This document shows, piece after piece, positions 42,739 to 53,684 of a stretch of DNA of 64,000 nt. The stretch comes from Prillingera fragicola. Its lineage: Eukaryota > Basidiomycota > Tremellomycetes > Trichosporonales > Trichosporonaceae. How positions within the stretch are numbered: the stretch's first letter is position 1; every line of letters begins with the position of its first letter. A model generated the notes under the pieces. It searched no databases. It was not told the DNA's origin and worked only from the letters and a program-made list of their open reading frames with translations. The DNA is taken from contig BEDY01000008.1 in assembly GCA_002335605.1 (NCBI GenBank), positions 558,001-622,000 on the forward strand, given 5' to 3'. A program made the position numbers and the translations under genes.

Positions 42739-44777
42739 CTACCGCCACATGCGCGCTGCAGCCGCCGCTGACCGTGGAGGGGCGGTGTCCTGTGGCCGCT
42801 GAGAGCGTGCCAGGGAAGCCGCAGTACTGGCGGTCAAAGATGACTTGCGAGGCTGGCCTGTGGGAGCAGCCTCAAGGGACGCTTTGCGGGCTCCTAAAGG
42901 CTGTGGCGACTCGTCCCCATTATTCTTTGATCCAGAAGAGATACGGCTTCGTTGAGTCAGGATTCCGTTGCCACGTTTCCCGCTCTCGCCAAGCACTCGA
43001 TTTCCGCTGGCAGAACGCACTGGCTCGTCACCAGCTCGTGCACGGGCCTGGCGCTCCAAGACCATGCGCGAGAGCGAGGGACGTGGGCCACGGCGTTTAC
43101 CTGCGAGATGGGGTTTGGCGAAGGGACTGCGCTTGGCCGGGCTCGGGTGCGGGGACAGCGGCGAGGGAGACGATGGGTGGTGCTTGTGTGCTGCTTGCTT
43201 AGGTGGGGTGCGTGGAGCTGCCGTCGGGGCCGCGCTGGGCTCAAGTGTCCCAGCTTGGAGCTGCAGTGATTCCTGTGATTCCTGTGATTCCTGTTGAATC
43301 ACAGACTTATCGCGCGCAGCAGTCATGGCCACAGCGGCAGCCGCCGTCGCGGCGTCGGCCTCGCGCTGCGCCTGATGAGCAGCTTGCTCAGCTTCAAAGG
43401 CGAGGCGTGCTTCGCTGAGCTGCACAGTGGCAGCTTGCAAAGCCTCGCGCTCCTGGTCGAGTACTCGCTTCTGCCGCAAGACTTCCTCACGAAGCCGCGC
43501 CTCTTCAAAGTCTGTCGTCGACGGAACACTGCCTTGTCAGCTCTATCGCGGATTTGAGACTCACCCCCCTCCAACATTCAACCTCGCCATCTCTTCAATA
43601 ACCTTCTTCGACTCTTCCTCCCGCCCACGAGCAATGGCAAGCTCAACCTCAAGATCTTTGACACGATCGCGCATGTCGGCATCCTCCTTTTCACGGTCAC
43701 GCTGAGCTCTGGCACGGGCTGCTGCCACTTCGGCCTCCGCTTCCGTTGCACCAGAGCCATCACGCATCACCGGGGAGACGCCCACAGTCAGTGCTGCCCG
43801 GACCTCTGCGGCAAGCGCACGCATGCGGGCATCAGCGATAGCAGGGTGAGCCGTTCGGCTTGCGGCCTGTTGAGCACGGCGTCCCGTGCTGGCACTCGTA
43901 GTGGCATCGTGAGCGAAGAACTCGGCGTGCAGCAAGCGTCTTGGTGGTTCGGCTCCCTCTCCAGAAGCAAGAGCTTCGCGAAGGGCATTTGCCGTCGACA
44001 CAACCACGTTGCGGAGTGCCTGTGTCTCCTCTTGAAGACTCTCCCGCAGGTCGGCGAGGTCGTGAAGTGACTGTTCCAGCAAGGGCAGAGGACCGGGCTG
44101 CCGTCAGCAGGGCGATGACCAAACAAACTCACTGCTAGTGGGGCAATGGCGCCAGGAGGAATCGGGTTGAGCAATTCAAAGGTAGGGGGGCAAGCCGGAA
44201 CTTGACGAGAAAGTTGCCCCAGCACTTTGTCGAGCTTGAGCTGGGCACGCTTGGCCTCTTGCTGTGTATGTCAGCGGCAGCGGGCGACCATTCAACTCAC
44301 AGCTGCTGCCACTCGCATGTTCTCCAGCGCCTTGCGTCCTCGTGCAACGTCATCCTTGAAAGCTTTGGCTCTTTCCTCTTCAGCAGCAGCTTTACGCTCT
44401 GCCTCGGCTGCCTTGGCCTTCCAAGACTCAACCTCAGTCTCAAGACGAGATGCTGCCCTCTCGTTTCGCTCTGCCTGCTTATACAGCCTCTCATGCTCGT
44501 ATTGCAACGTTCGATACCGAGCGTTCAAGTCATCAACATTAGATAGATTTGACTAGAGTGAGCGTTATCCAAAGCGTAAACTCACGACACTGGCTCCGAG
44601 CAGCTCGCAAATGACCGCTGAAACATGAACTTGGTCGACATCGGACAGCGCGTTGAGCCGCAGAGGGCGCTTTGAATAGCCATGGGCCAAAAGCTGAGCA
44701 TTTAAGGATGTCACGGACCTCTTGGACTCTTCCCCTCTTGCCGAATGTGGGCTAGTGTCTCCGCTGTCAGTCGGCAT
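42739..44777 (-). CDS. ADIP/SSX2IP-Msd1-like coiled-coil protein
   Basis: The protein starts MPTDSGDTSPHSARGEESKR and then LNAQLLAHGYSKRPLRLNAL and VHVSAVICELLGAS, resembling the N-terminus of the ADIP family (SSX2IP, fission yeast Msd1). That family anchors microtubules at centrosomes or spindle pole bodies. Long coiled coils follow (NARYRTLQYEHERLYKQAE, RLETEVESWKAKAAEAER, LADLRESLQEETQALRNV, MRDRVKDLEVELAIARGREE, REEVLRQKRVLDQEREALQ). The Pro/Ser/Arg-rich C-terminal part is probably phosphorylated. Four introns are inferred. A QES triplet is tandemly repeated (see repeat entry). The family call rests on the N-terminal block plus the coiled-coil layout; a generic coiled-coil protein is the alternative. 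Confidence 0.7.
43267..43294. repeat. three tandem 9-bp units coding QES repeats
   Basis: The unit ATTCCTGTG is repeated about three times and codes for Gln-Glu-Ser repeats on the minus strand within the coiled-coil gene. Likely replication slippage, so possibly length-polymorphic. Confidence 0.8.
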
Positions 44778-44960
44778 TGCTGAAAGTACAGAGTGAAAGG
44801 AAAGCAGTCGGGTCTTGTTTATCCATTCCATCCCTTCGACCCCTCAGCGGCGACGGAAGCAGTTTGGTCATTGGTTCATTACGTAAAGAATCCTGAGGAC
44901 GTGGACCATCTCCACATCTCGTCTTGGCTAAGCATGTCTGTTGTTTCTCATCTCAACATC
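44778..44960. promoter_or_regulatory. bidirectional start region, Msd1-like/Herp-like
   Basis: 183 nt between divergent start codons of the coiled-coil gene and the Herp-like gene. Both frames could be extended into it (an in-frame upstream ATG exists on each strand), so the true starts are uncertain. Confidence 0.4.
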
Positions 44961-46894
44961 ATGCAGCCCGACCCACCCGACCACGCCACTGTCCCAGGGT
45001 CACCCCCATCACTCGCTTCCTTTCGCCATCCGCAACCGACTCCGACCGTCGACGATGGCGCGGGACTGCGGCTGCGACGCCGCCCGTCGCGGTCAGCTCC
45101 GATGCCCCGCAGCACGTTGTGTATTCAGTTGCAGACACCGTACGCCGACTTGGGTGTAGCGCGGCCAGCTAGCGGATGGAATGTTTTGGCCTCTAGCACT
45201 GTGCTCGAGGCTAAAGACCTCATTGCAGATGGCACCGCTGGGTACGGACGTTGGGAGCGCACTGGACTTCGCATTGTGTGGCGAGGGCGCATTCTCGACG
45301 ATGCCGACGTGCTGGGCAATATTCTGGCCGATGAAAGCACTCCTACATTGCATTTGGTCGCTCGGCCAATTGTCGACCCCGTGTCCTTGACAGCATCGGG
45401 CAATGCCGTACCAGCAGTGGAGCCTTCCGCCATCGACAATGGCGCGGTGCCAGCCCTCGCCGATAGCGTCCACTACCTACTCTTCAGCGCCCGTGAGCAA
45501 CTCTGCGGCCTTGTAGGCACGCCTGCTTTGCGATGGGAGGATGCGGTTCCACCCCCAATCGTAGGGCGCGCTGAAGCCCGTGGCGCCGTCATGTCAGTCG
45601 TCCAGACCTGTTCCCGAGGTGAATGGCCCGGATGGCAAGGCGCTTTTGACCAAGATTTTAAAGGCATCTGGCGAGCACTTGGAAGGGAGGGCGTTCAGGG
45701 AGAGGTCTCTGCGCTGTGGCTGGCTGTCGTTGGGCGCCAATATGGTCTTGCCGGCGATCTTGTTCCAGTGGAAATTGAGTGAGTGGCCAACAGTTGGCAA
45801 GCATCTAACAACCCAGCCACTCTACGTACAATCTCCAACTCCCAGCTCTTGCCGACATGGTTCCTACGCAACTTGTGCATCTCCTATTGTATCTCCGCAT
45901 TATCATACTCATTCCCCACATCTCGGCAGCATTGACTGCGGCACAAACGACTGAGCGTTTGCCGGTCCCCTCCTCCACCACGGATCCAACGGTGCCGCTG
46001 CCGCCCATGCCAGTTCGTGTGGCTTACCGAGCCTCTATTCGCCTCCGTGTCCCAAACATATCTTTGGTGCTTTTAACGCATCAATTCTGGTCAGGTGTCC
46101 GCCTCGTCATTTGTATGTGGATGCTCACTCGCAACCTCGCCTGGAATGACGGCCGACTCTGGCTGCTTGCTGGCATGGGCCTGGGATGGTGGGTCGTTGA
46201 CGGCTACAATCTCTGGGCTGCCGAGCAGCGCGTCGAGCGACTGCGGATTCAGCGCGAGCGCCGCGCAGAGGGAGGCGACGAAGCCGATGAAGCCAACGTT
46301 GCTGCCGAGGCAGCTGCCGATGCACCACTGCACGCGGCGGCAGCAGCTCGTGCTGCTGGTGTGCGCTTGCGGCAACCTCGGGTACCAGCAAACCAAACAG
46401 CTGCCGCAAGTGTGCTCACCTTGGTTCGTGACCGCCTTCAAAATGTACCCCTCTATCATCTCGACGTGGATAGCCGCCAGCTACGCCTCCCGGTTGACAC
46501 GTCACCTGTACCAGGCCCGCCTCGAATTGGCCGTCCTCCCGCCACTCGTCCTGGTTGGTGGAGTACCCAGTTGTTCCTCCCCTTTTACTTGTGGTTTGTG
46601 ACCCTCATTCCGGCGTTTGAGGCACGTCGCGCTCGTGTCATTCGTCAGCGCGAGCGTACAATGCGCAACGTGATGAGTAGCCTGACACCTGAAGGGGGTC
46701 AAGCGGCGGACGACGCTGGCGAGGTTGCTACAACTGAGCCAGTGTTTCCAGATGGCATTTCGCCACCGGCGCGACGATACTATGCCAGGGTGGCACGACG
46801 TGGCGATGCCATTGACTGGGAGGAGGAGCGCGATGCCCAGCGTGCGATGGGTATTCCCGACGAGGAGCAAGAAGCTGGCTTTGGCCTGTTGTAA
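44961..46894 (+). CDS. Herp/Usa1-like ubiquitin-domain membrane protein
   Basis: Two exons, 44961-45778 and 45817-46894, give about 631 residues. A ubiquitin-like domain lies at about residues 50-130 (TLCIQLQTPYADLGV, LEAKDLIADGTAGYGRWE, GLRIVWRGRILDDADVLGN). Then come SVHYLLFSAREQLCG and a conserved-looking soluble segment, a helix-rich part with VHLLLYLRIIILIPHIS, and the pair SGVRLVICMWMLTRNL and LWLLAGMGLGWWVVDGYNLW. Basic and acidic stretches and a further segment QLFLPFYLWFVTLIPAFEAR follow. The arrangement of an N-terminal ubiquitin-like domain and C-terminal hydrophobic hairpin resembles mammalian Herp and yeast Usa1, which scaffold the Hrd1 ERAD ligase. It could instead be another UBL-membrane protein such as a Dsc subunit; I judge Herp-like more likely. 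Start 44961 is chosen over in-frame 44793. Confidence 0.72.
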
Positions 46895-47608
46895 CGAGTA
46901 GTTTTAGTATGTAGAGCATTTGTACCTGCGATCAATACAATACAAGAGCGATGATAGCCCAGAGTTCCAGAGATTGGATTTCCCTGCAGGGCAAAGATTA
47001 GGTTTGATGGGTTTGGCACATTCCTCGATAGGACGAGTAGATATTCATAATGAGACTGAAGTAGTGTACAGTGACAGTGTTGCAAATGTACCAATGGTGT
47101 TCGTTGTGCACACTACTTGTGCAAGAGCACAAGAGGGCTATAGAACCGGTGCAACTGTCGATGTTGCTGTTGTCACCCTGGAATTGAGGTGGGCCCCAGT
47201 ATTGGGGTGGTAGATTAACATATTTGGCTCCGATGCGCCATTGCGTGGCACGACCCGCGCCTTTGGGTGACAGGGGCAGGGGTGTTACCGTCTCTTGGTA
47301 GACTTTGACTTGTCCCCGTTTCCCACTCTTTGCACTCTCATTGTCCTCTGTCAGGCGACTGTCTCGACCCCACCCACGACGGTTCATTCTACACATTCTT
47401 TCATTGCGCCAACTCACGAACTCCACACAGTCTGTACCTCGGGCAGACGCGTCGACACGCACGTGCACGAAGTGAACACACGACGACGATCCAGTACGCG
47501 TGGACACGTTCACTCGCCGCTTTCAACACCACCTCACACTCCACACGCGCCACCCGTGCCCGCCTTGACACCCTGCTCCTCTTTCCTTTCCAGCAACAAC
47601 TAGGCACA
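46895..47608. other. intergenic, Herp-like to TLC gene
   Basis: 714 nt. Short frames only (such as 46920-47213), none recognised. The 300 nt before 47609 are C/A-rich on the plus strand and likely form a leader of the TLC gene. Confidence 0.45.
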
Positions 47609-48853
47609 ATGCTCGCGCCGTTGCTGCAGCTGCAAGAGAGTGTGGCGACTCTTGCCACACTACCTGCCAGCATCACCCTCCCGCTTCCAATCTTTGGCGT
47701 TCTTGCTGCAACGTATTTGCTGGCCGCGCCGCGATTCCCAGATGAGCGCTCGCGTGCATACATTCTGGCAACGATTTCGTCTTTTCTGATGACTACGGCT
47801 TCCCTGCCATTCCTCTGCGCCTACATTACTGGTGGCCTCGAGGCCGCGTGGGACCTCGGACAGTCCGGATGGGGACAAACTCTTGCCAACTGTGTTGTGA
47901 CGGGGTTCGGAACATACCTCTTTGGTGAGTGCTTGTAGTGGTGCAATGTGCTGATTTCCCAGCCGATGTAAGCTTCTGACGCGAGGAAGAGTTACCGCTA
48001 ATCCAACAGCTGTTCATCGGTTACTTTGCTTACCGTGCCCAAGTCGGCTTCCTCACTGGCTGGGTTCACCATATCGCGTACATTGGTGTAATGGCGCACC
48101 TGGCTACCTCGAAGCAGTCGCCCATCTTCTTGACTGGAGCAATTATGGAGGTAAGTCATTTAACTTGTCGCCGCTGACAGATAGCTTCCCACGTTTGACC
48201 TCGCCATTTCGCACCTTAAGCCGACAGTCCGCTCAGACGAGCGCTTTCTCACTTTGATGATTCTGACACGCATCATATTCAACGCTGTGCTACTGGCCGA
48301 CTGTGCCAGACCCTCAGGTCGCGTCACCACCGAAGGATCTTGGGTCCCGGCGATTATTCTCGGACTTGCACTGACGCTCCACCTGAGCTGGATGCACGGC
48401 GGCATCAAGGGTTATTTGAAGCGTAGGCGTCAGGCCAAGGAGAAGAAGGCCGAGGCTGCCACAACCGAAAAGCTGGCAACGGAGCGGTTGGCTCCTCTTG
48501 ACTCGCTCACTGTCCCCAACACGCCCGACTTTGGAGCGCCAACTCCAGAGGAGTCTCCCCTCGTCACGCCGTACACGCCCTCACAGCCTTCTGTCACCAT
48601 CCGTGACAATTTCTTTCCAAACATTGCCATGCCGACAATGGCCAATCTGCCAATCCCCAACATTCCTACTCTTTCCGGAATGGCTGCTGCGCTTCCTCAG
48701 GCAAAAGCCAATCTCAACAACTTGCACTTTGGCTTTAAAGACGCGGTCCTGGAGCGCTGGGAGGAGCAACGTGAGCGGTTTTCGGCTGCTGGCATGATGA
48801 GATTGCGTCGTCGTGCCCCTGGAGACACTGGAGACGACATTCTGGTTGGCTAG
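47609..48853 (+). CDS. TLC-domain multi-pass membrane protein
   Basis: A polytopic protein with TRAM-LAG1-CLN8 layout: a first helix around LPIFGVLAATYLLAAP, ISSFLMTTASLPFLCAYI, TLANCVVTGFGTYLFADLFIG, GFLTGWVHHIAYIGVMAHLA, FLTGAIMELPTFDLAISHL, and VPAIILGLALTLHLSWMHGGI, then a KRRRQAKEKK cytosolic tail. The WVHH and ELPT motifs fit the TLCD/FAM57 branch, which modulates membrane composition rather than making ceramide; activity here is unknown. The sequence LF-A-D-LFIG is rebuilt only if a 5-nt micro-exon (CCGAT, 47963-47967) lies between introns 47935-47962 and 47968-48009. Start at 47609. Family fairly sure; the micro-exon is inferred. Confidence 0.82.
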
Positions 48854-49335
48854 AGTCTTCCTTGTACGGGGTTTCAACCTTCCTGTACCACTTTGTATTG
48901 CCTATTCACGCACTTTACGTATATGACGACCGAGTTCATCCTTCTCGCAATAATGCAACTCTTGTTCTGCCCAACGTTCGAAAGGTGTGGGAATCGATCC
49001 CTGGAGGCGCACGCCGCTGACGGGTGCTCAATGATCGCCACACGCCAACACTGTGCTCCCTGCTTCCTGCTCCCTGCTCCACCCTCCAGGTCCAAGCACT
49101 GCATATGCCCCACATGCAGCTTGTCTTGGCATGTTACACTCGTTGGAGTACCGGACTGTGAGCACTGCATACTGCGCACCTAGCGGATTTAGAGTCCGTC
49201 ACTTGCCGCCATGCCGTCGCGAGCTAGTTCCGGCGCTCCAGGGCGGTGTGCTATTTGCCACCCAACTGCACTTAAACCACACCAGGGTGAACTGGACCGC
49301 CCCTTTCTTTCCCAACCACCCAATTTTCTCTCACC
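48854..49335. other. intergenic, TLC to SIMPL gene
   Basis: 482 nt. A minus-strand T-arm-like sequence (GGGATCGATTCCC, about 48988-49002) and an anticodon-arm-like hairpin near 49184-49200 caught the eye, but neither completes a tRNA. No gene recognised. Confidence 0.45.
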
Positions 49336-50137
49336 ATGGCCAACGACAACGTTACTATCCAGTGCTCTGGCTCGTACAGCATCAAGCGCCACCCCGAGCT
49401 TTGCGATGCGACGTTTACCGTGCAACACGAGAGTCTCGACAAGGCCGAAGCTCTCACTGTCGTAAAGCAGACCGTCACCGAGTTGTCAACGAGGCTACGC
49501 GCCATGGCACCCCCGCGCGAGGAGCTCACGGGCACCGTGGATATTGCCGACGAGTGGCCAGTGCGCACACCTGAGCGCCCTCTCACAAAGTGGTCCATCC
49601 AGCGTCTCAACACTTACTCTTTCAATCCCGACGTAACGACTCGCCACGGTGCCGTGTCGACACGTACGGAACAGGGTCCCAAAAAGCACGTCGTTCAGAC
49701 GTCGCTCAGCACGTCGTGGCACAATTTTGAGGAGATGGAGACGTTTGTCAGCGAGGTTTCGGTGAGTGGCGCCTGCGTAGCTGTGCTAATAGCAGGCCAA
49801 CGAGCACGTCTCGGTCGGTAACATGTCATGGCGCATCTCGACCCACACCAAGCGCTCGTTGCAGACTGCGGTGCGTCAAGGTGCGGTCCGCGACGCCATT
49901 GCCAAGGCCAACGACTATGCTTCGGCACTCGCATCCGACGCCAACACAACCATGCGTGTCAAACCTGTCGAGATTAATGATGGCTCTCACGGTCACACAT
50001 ACAACAGTAGTGCCATGCCCATGCGTGCGATGGCCTTCAAGAGTGGTGGTGGGCAGGATAGGGAACCGCCCCTCAACTTTGAGCCAGAGGCAATCGACGT
50101 GTCATCCAGCGTCGACTGCAAGTTTGCTGTGCTCTAG
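49336..50137 (+). CDS. SIMPL (DUF541) domain protein
   Basis: Exons 49336-49761 and 49796-50137 (34-nt intron) give about 255 residues. The SIMPL/DUF541 pattern is seen in ITIQCSGSYSIKRHPELCDA-like opening text (start MANDNVTIQCSGSYSIKRHP), helix DKAEALTVVKQTVTELSTRL, a strand region with HVVQTSLSTSWHNFEEM, VSVGNMSWRIS, AVRQGAVRDAIAKANDYASA, and the C-terminal DVSSSVDCKFAVL. Bacterial SIMPL proteins are periplasmic oligomers. The fungal ones have no assigned function, and this one has no signal peptide. Family call is good; role unknown. Confidence 0.88.
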
Positions 50138-50601
50138 TATAATGTTCAAAAGTCATAGCAGGAATGCATGCTGGTAACAGTGCACGGGCTGCCAAGCTGG
50201 GTGATGAGAGACAACATTGAACATTCGGCGTGCCTCGGCCGCCGGTAATGGCCGATGGCGGTAGTCGTTCTTGACGCTGGATGCGCGATGCTGCAGCGGC
50301 GTCTACCTGTACAAGTGTCATCTGTAGACCAGTGAGGGCACACGTGCAACAGAGGCTGGATTTGGCTTGCCAGGCGGCCAAAAGTGGCATGTCAGCAAGA
50401 GCATAAGAGCAGAATCAACCCGGACTGGCGGTGTCCGTACCTGTCAGTGGATGATTTGAGCAAATGACTGCGTCGCCATGAGCACGCGGAGGAAGCCACG
50501 CCACCGAACCGCGACTTGACAATTATCCAAACCACTATAAAGCGACCGAACGAGTTCCTGCTATTTTCAATCTACAGACTCATTGTTATCAGCAGTACAC
50601 T
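50138..50601. other. upstream region of Ytp1-like gene
   Basis: 464 nt, no coding feature. A TATA element near its right end is listed separately. Confidence 0.45.
50536..50542 (+). promoter_or_regulatory. TATA box of the Ytp1-like gene
   Basis: A perfect TATAAAG lies about 60-66 nt before the start codon at 50602, in an otherwise TATA-poor region. Suggests a TATA-dependent, perhaps regulated promoter. Confidence 0.5.
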
Positions 50602-52272
50602 ATGAGCGTTGCGCATGCAGCGGCGCTGTTCGCGGTCGCTCCACTGGGTGAGTCTAATAGGATAGCCATTACCAGAGCTGACCATCCAAGTGAGCGCCCA
50701 CGGGCACCACCACAACATCTCACAGATCGACATGGGCAAGCCCATTGACGCGATCATGTATGTTCATGTACGTATTGGCGACTGGGGCACTGGTCGAGGT
50801 ACTGACTATGGCTGCAGATGTCGCTCCAGACATTTGTTTGGACCATCCTGTTCCCCATTGGCATGGTGCTTGGAATGTCAAAGTGAGTGCGACTTGGAGA
50901 ACGGTGGCTAATGAGCAGGTCCAAGTATCACATCCCAGTGCAGAGCGTTGGCATCGTCATCACCTTTGTCGCGTCTTACCTTGGACACCACCACGGAGGA
51001 CGCGAGTTTCCGGCAACAGTGAGCCCAGCCTTGTTTTATCCGCTGACGGGCGCCCAGGTGCACGGAATCATGGCCAAAATCATCACATTTGTTCTCATTA
51101 CTGTGAGCACTGGGAAAGGGCGATAGGCTGACAAACAGCAAGCCGCTTGTGGCATCTTTCTAAAGCTCCACATTCTGGAGAAGAGTGTGCGCCCATGGAT
51201 TGTGCGTGTCCATGGTGTTCTTGGAAAGGCCTTTCCTGTTATTGGCTGGGTCCGTGAGTAGCATCCTGCTGGTCCAAGCTAAATGTACAGAAATTTTGTT
51301 TGGGGTCGCTACTGCCCTCAACTTTTGCCGCGGCGGTAACCTCGGGCAATGTCTCGCCCATTACATTATGGGTTCGGCATTCATTGCGTACGCTGCAATC
51401 CTAGTCATTATGCTCAACCTTGGTGGCGAATGGCTCAAGCGCATTGGGCAGAGCCAGGAGATGCTGGACAGTTGCGTCATCACCGTCTGGGGCATTATTA
51501 ACACCTTTACCGAGCACCAAGGCGGCCCGTGGACCCACAAGGACATGCAGCACACCATGATGGGTGTCCTCTGGTGGGCGGGCGGCATGCTTGGCATCTT
51601 TTTGAGCCGCAAGGGGCGCCGTTCATTTGTCCCTGCTGTCATGTAAGTTGGCAGCCAGATTGTGGCTAACATTCTAGTATCGTCATGACTGGTTGGGGCA
51701 TGTCCGCGCACGAGCAAGACTTGATGATTTCGTCCAAGATCCACGCCCTATTTGGCTATGCGCTTATGGCTGCCGGTGTCCTGCGCGTGATCGAAGTCTG
51801 CTTTGTGCTGCAAGACCAGCCAACCTCGCCCGCCGTTGTCCGTGTCTTCCAGCACCTCCCGCCATACCTGTTGACCCTCGGTGGCACTCTGTTCATGTCG
51901 GCAACCAACGAGGAGATGCACAATGCCGACAATCTCGGCATTGACCACGTCTCGTACGCATTGTTCGACTTCTCGATTTCATTTCTCATTTATCTCGTCA
52001 TTACGTTCTTGGTCCACCTGTACGCCAACTCGGGTCAGAACGCAGCCCGAATGGCAGAGAATGGAGACGCCAGGCCCGTAGAGTCTGGCTACTCGGCGCT
52101 CAACACTCGCGGTGATGTCGATGATGATGGGCCCGAGGTGTTTGAGCTTACCGAGCATGACTCGCGCTTGAGCAGCAACAGTGGCGACGAAGACGCTGTC
52201 AAGATTGGGGGAGAGGACGAGGTGGACTGGATAAACCGTACTACATCTCGCGGCAGGGGCGTTCGACTGTAG
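50602..52272 (+). CDS. Ytp1-like multi-pass membrane protein
   Basis: A signal peptide (MSVAHAAALFAVAPLVSA) is followed by a His-rich segment (HGHHHNISQ). The DUF2427/Ytp1 core follows: SLQTFVWTILFPIGMVLGMS, VQSVGIVITFVASYLGHHH, GIMAKIITFVLITQAACGIF, HGVLGKAFPVIGWVQILFG, and YIMGSAFIAYAAILVIML. NTFTEHQGGPWTHKDMQHT and GVLWWAGGMLGIFLS lead to a C-terminal helical bundle, and an acidic tail ends GRGVRL. The layout resembles cytochrome b561-type heme membrane proteins. Paired His residues in the helices (GHHHG, LKLHILE, VRVHGV) could bind heme, but this is inference. Family function is unknown. Six introns with a clear branch pattern. Confidence 0.88.
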
Positions 52273-52872
52273 ACATGCTGTAGCCTGTAACGTATATGTG
52301 ATGTCAGTCCACTATGCAACTGTGGTTGTTGTTTCTCGTTTCCATCCTCTACCCTCTACTCATTGCGCATTACGTTGAAGTATCCTCCATGCCAGCTCAC
52401 CTGTCGCGTGTCATGCATGCACAGTGTGGGAAGAAGTGGGCGAGTGGCAAAAAGCCACTGTCGTAACGCCGCAATTGCCGCCCCTTCCCCCCCACCTCGC
52501 TGTCCTTTATGATGGTAATCAGCAACTTCTATCTCGCCGACTCCTTAGCTCACCACTCCGCCTCCTTCCAACCTCCTCTCCCTCAGCGCGCTCCGAGCAC
52601 CCACTTGAAATCCCAACGTTCCAGCCAGATCCTTTTGAATGAGCAGCAGTGAGCAACTTGCACCAGTGTCGCGTGCCCTCGCTGATAAACCCCCTACGCG
52701 TTTCCCTAACTTTGCCACTGTACCTGTACCTTGCCTGTCCTTCACGCACGACGCGCACCGTGCCCGCGCCTCTCTGCCATGCCCTTCTACCCGTCGTGTT
52801 CTGCGTAACTCTATGTCGCTTTCTCACTCTTGACTGCCGCGCCACCTAAAATCCACATTGTCTCCATCGCTC
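52273..52872. other. upstream region of eIF1 gene
   Basis: 600 nt with overlapping small frames (for example a 64-codon frame at 52639-52833). The pyrimidine-rich tracts just before 52873 resemble a leader. No separate gene supported; an upstream open frame controlling eIF1 is possible but not shown. Confidence 0.4.
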
Positions 52873-53542
52873 ATGACCAAATCCTCCACTGGCGCAGCTA
52901 CCAAAGTGGACTCCACCAAGACCAAGAGCAAGGCCCCGGCCAGCGCCGGGGCAACGAACCTCAACCTCGGTCCCATCGGTGCGTCGTATCTTTGTCGATT
53001 CAATCTAATGTCCCAGACCCTTTCTCGTCCAAGGACCCCTTTGCCGACGCTACCCCCACCCCTTCCGTCGAGCGCACCGTTGGCAGCAAGGCTGACAAGA
53101 TCCACATCCGTAAGTACTGCCAGCGGCCGAGTTCCTGCTTGCTTGACAGTTTTTGGCGTTCAATCCCCCAAGGCAACACTTGTACTGACCCCACAGGTCT
53201 TCAGCAGCGCAATGGCCGCAAAACCATTACCACCGTTCAGGGCATCCCTGACAAGTACGACCCCCGCAAGCTCCTCAAGGCCATGAAGAAGGAGTTTGCC
53301 TGCAACGGCCACGTCGTGCACTCGGCCGACTCGGACGACGAGGAGTCGCCTGCTCCGGGCAAGAAGGACGAGCACGGCAAGGTTCTCCAGTTCCAGGGCG
53401 ACCAGCGTACTGCCGTCAAGTCGTTCCTCGTCCAGTCTGGTCTTCTTTCCGAGAAGGAGGCCAAGGACCAGATCGTCATGTGAGTTGTTCTTCTCGTGAA
53501 AATCATAACCCTTTTACTGACCAATCCAGCCACGGTTACTAG
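52873..53542 (+). CDS. SUI1: translation initiation factor eIF1 (Sui1)
   Basis: The initiation factor that monitors start-codon choice on the 40S ribosome. Four exons are joined by introns beginning GTGCGT, GTAAGT and GTGAGT. A Lys/Ala-rich N-terminus (MTKSSTGAATKVDSTKTK) leads to LGPIDPFSSKDPFADA, then the SUI1 domain: KIHIRLQQRNGRKTITTVQG, KYDPRKLLKAMKKEFACNGH, KVLQFQGDQRTAVKSFLVQS, and the end IVIHGY. Compared with typical eIF1 there is a short acidic insertion (HSADSDDEESPAPGKKD) after FACNGH. The stop lies in the last 14-nt exon. Start chosen at 52873. Identity secure. Confidence 0.95.
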
Positions 53543-53684
53543 ACGGACACCCAATGTATGCTGGGTTTCCTGGAGCTGGAATATTGTCGAGCTGCATCCT
53601 GCACCGCTAGATGTAGATTGTGTAACAGTGTCACGAGACCCATGCATCGTTCCTCATTGCTGTTTTACTATCGTCTCCAGCGGT

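Noticed and set aside
48978..49215. Possible split tRNA on the minus strand (T-arm-like GGGATCGATTCCC and an anticodon-like hairpin)
   Set aside because: The acceptor halves do not pair and there is no D arm in the right place.
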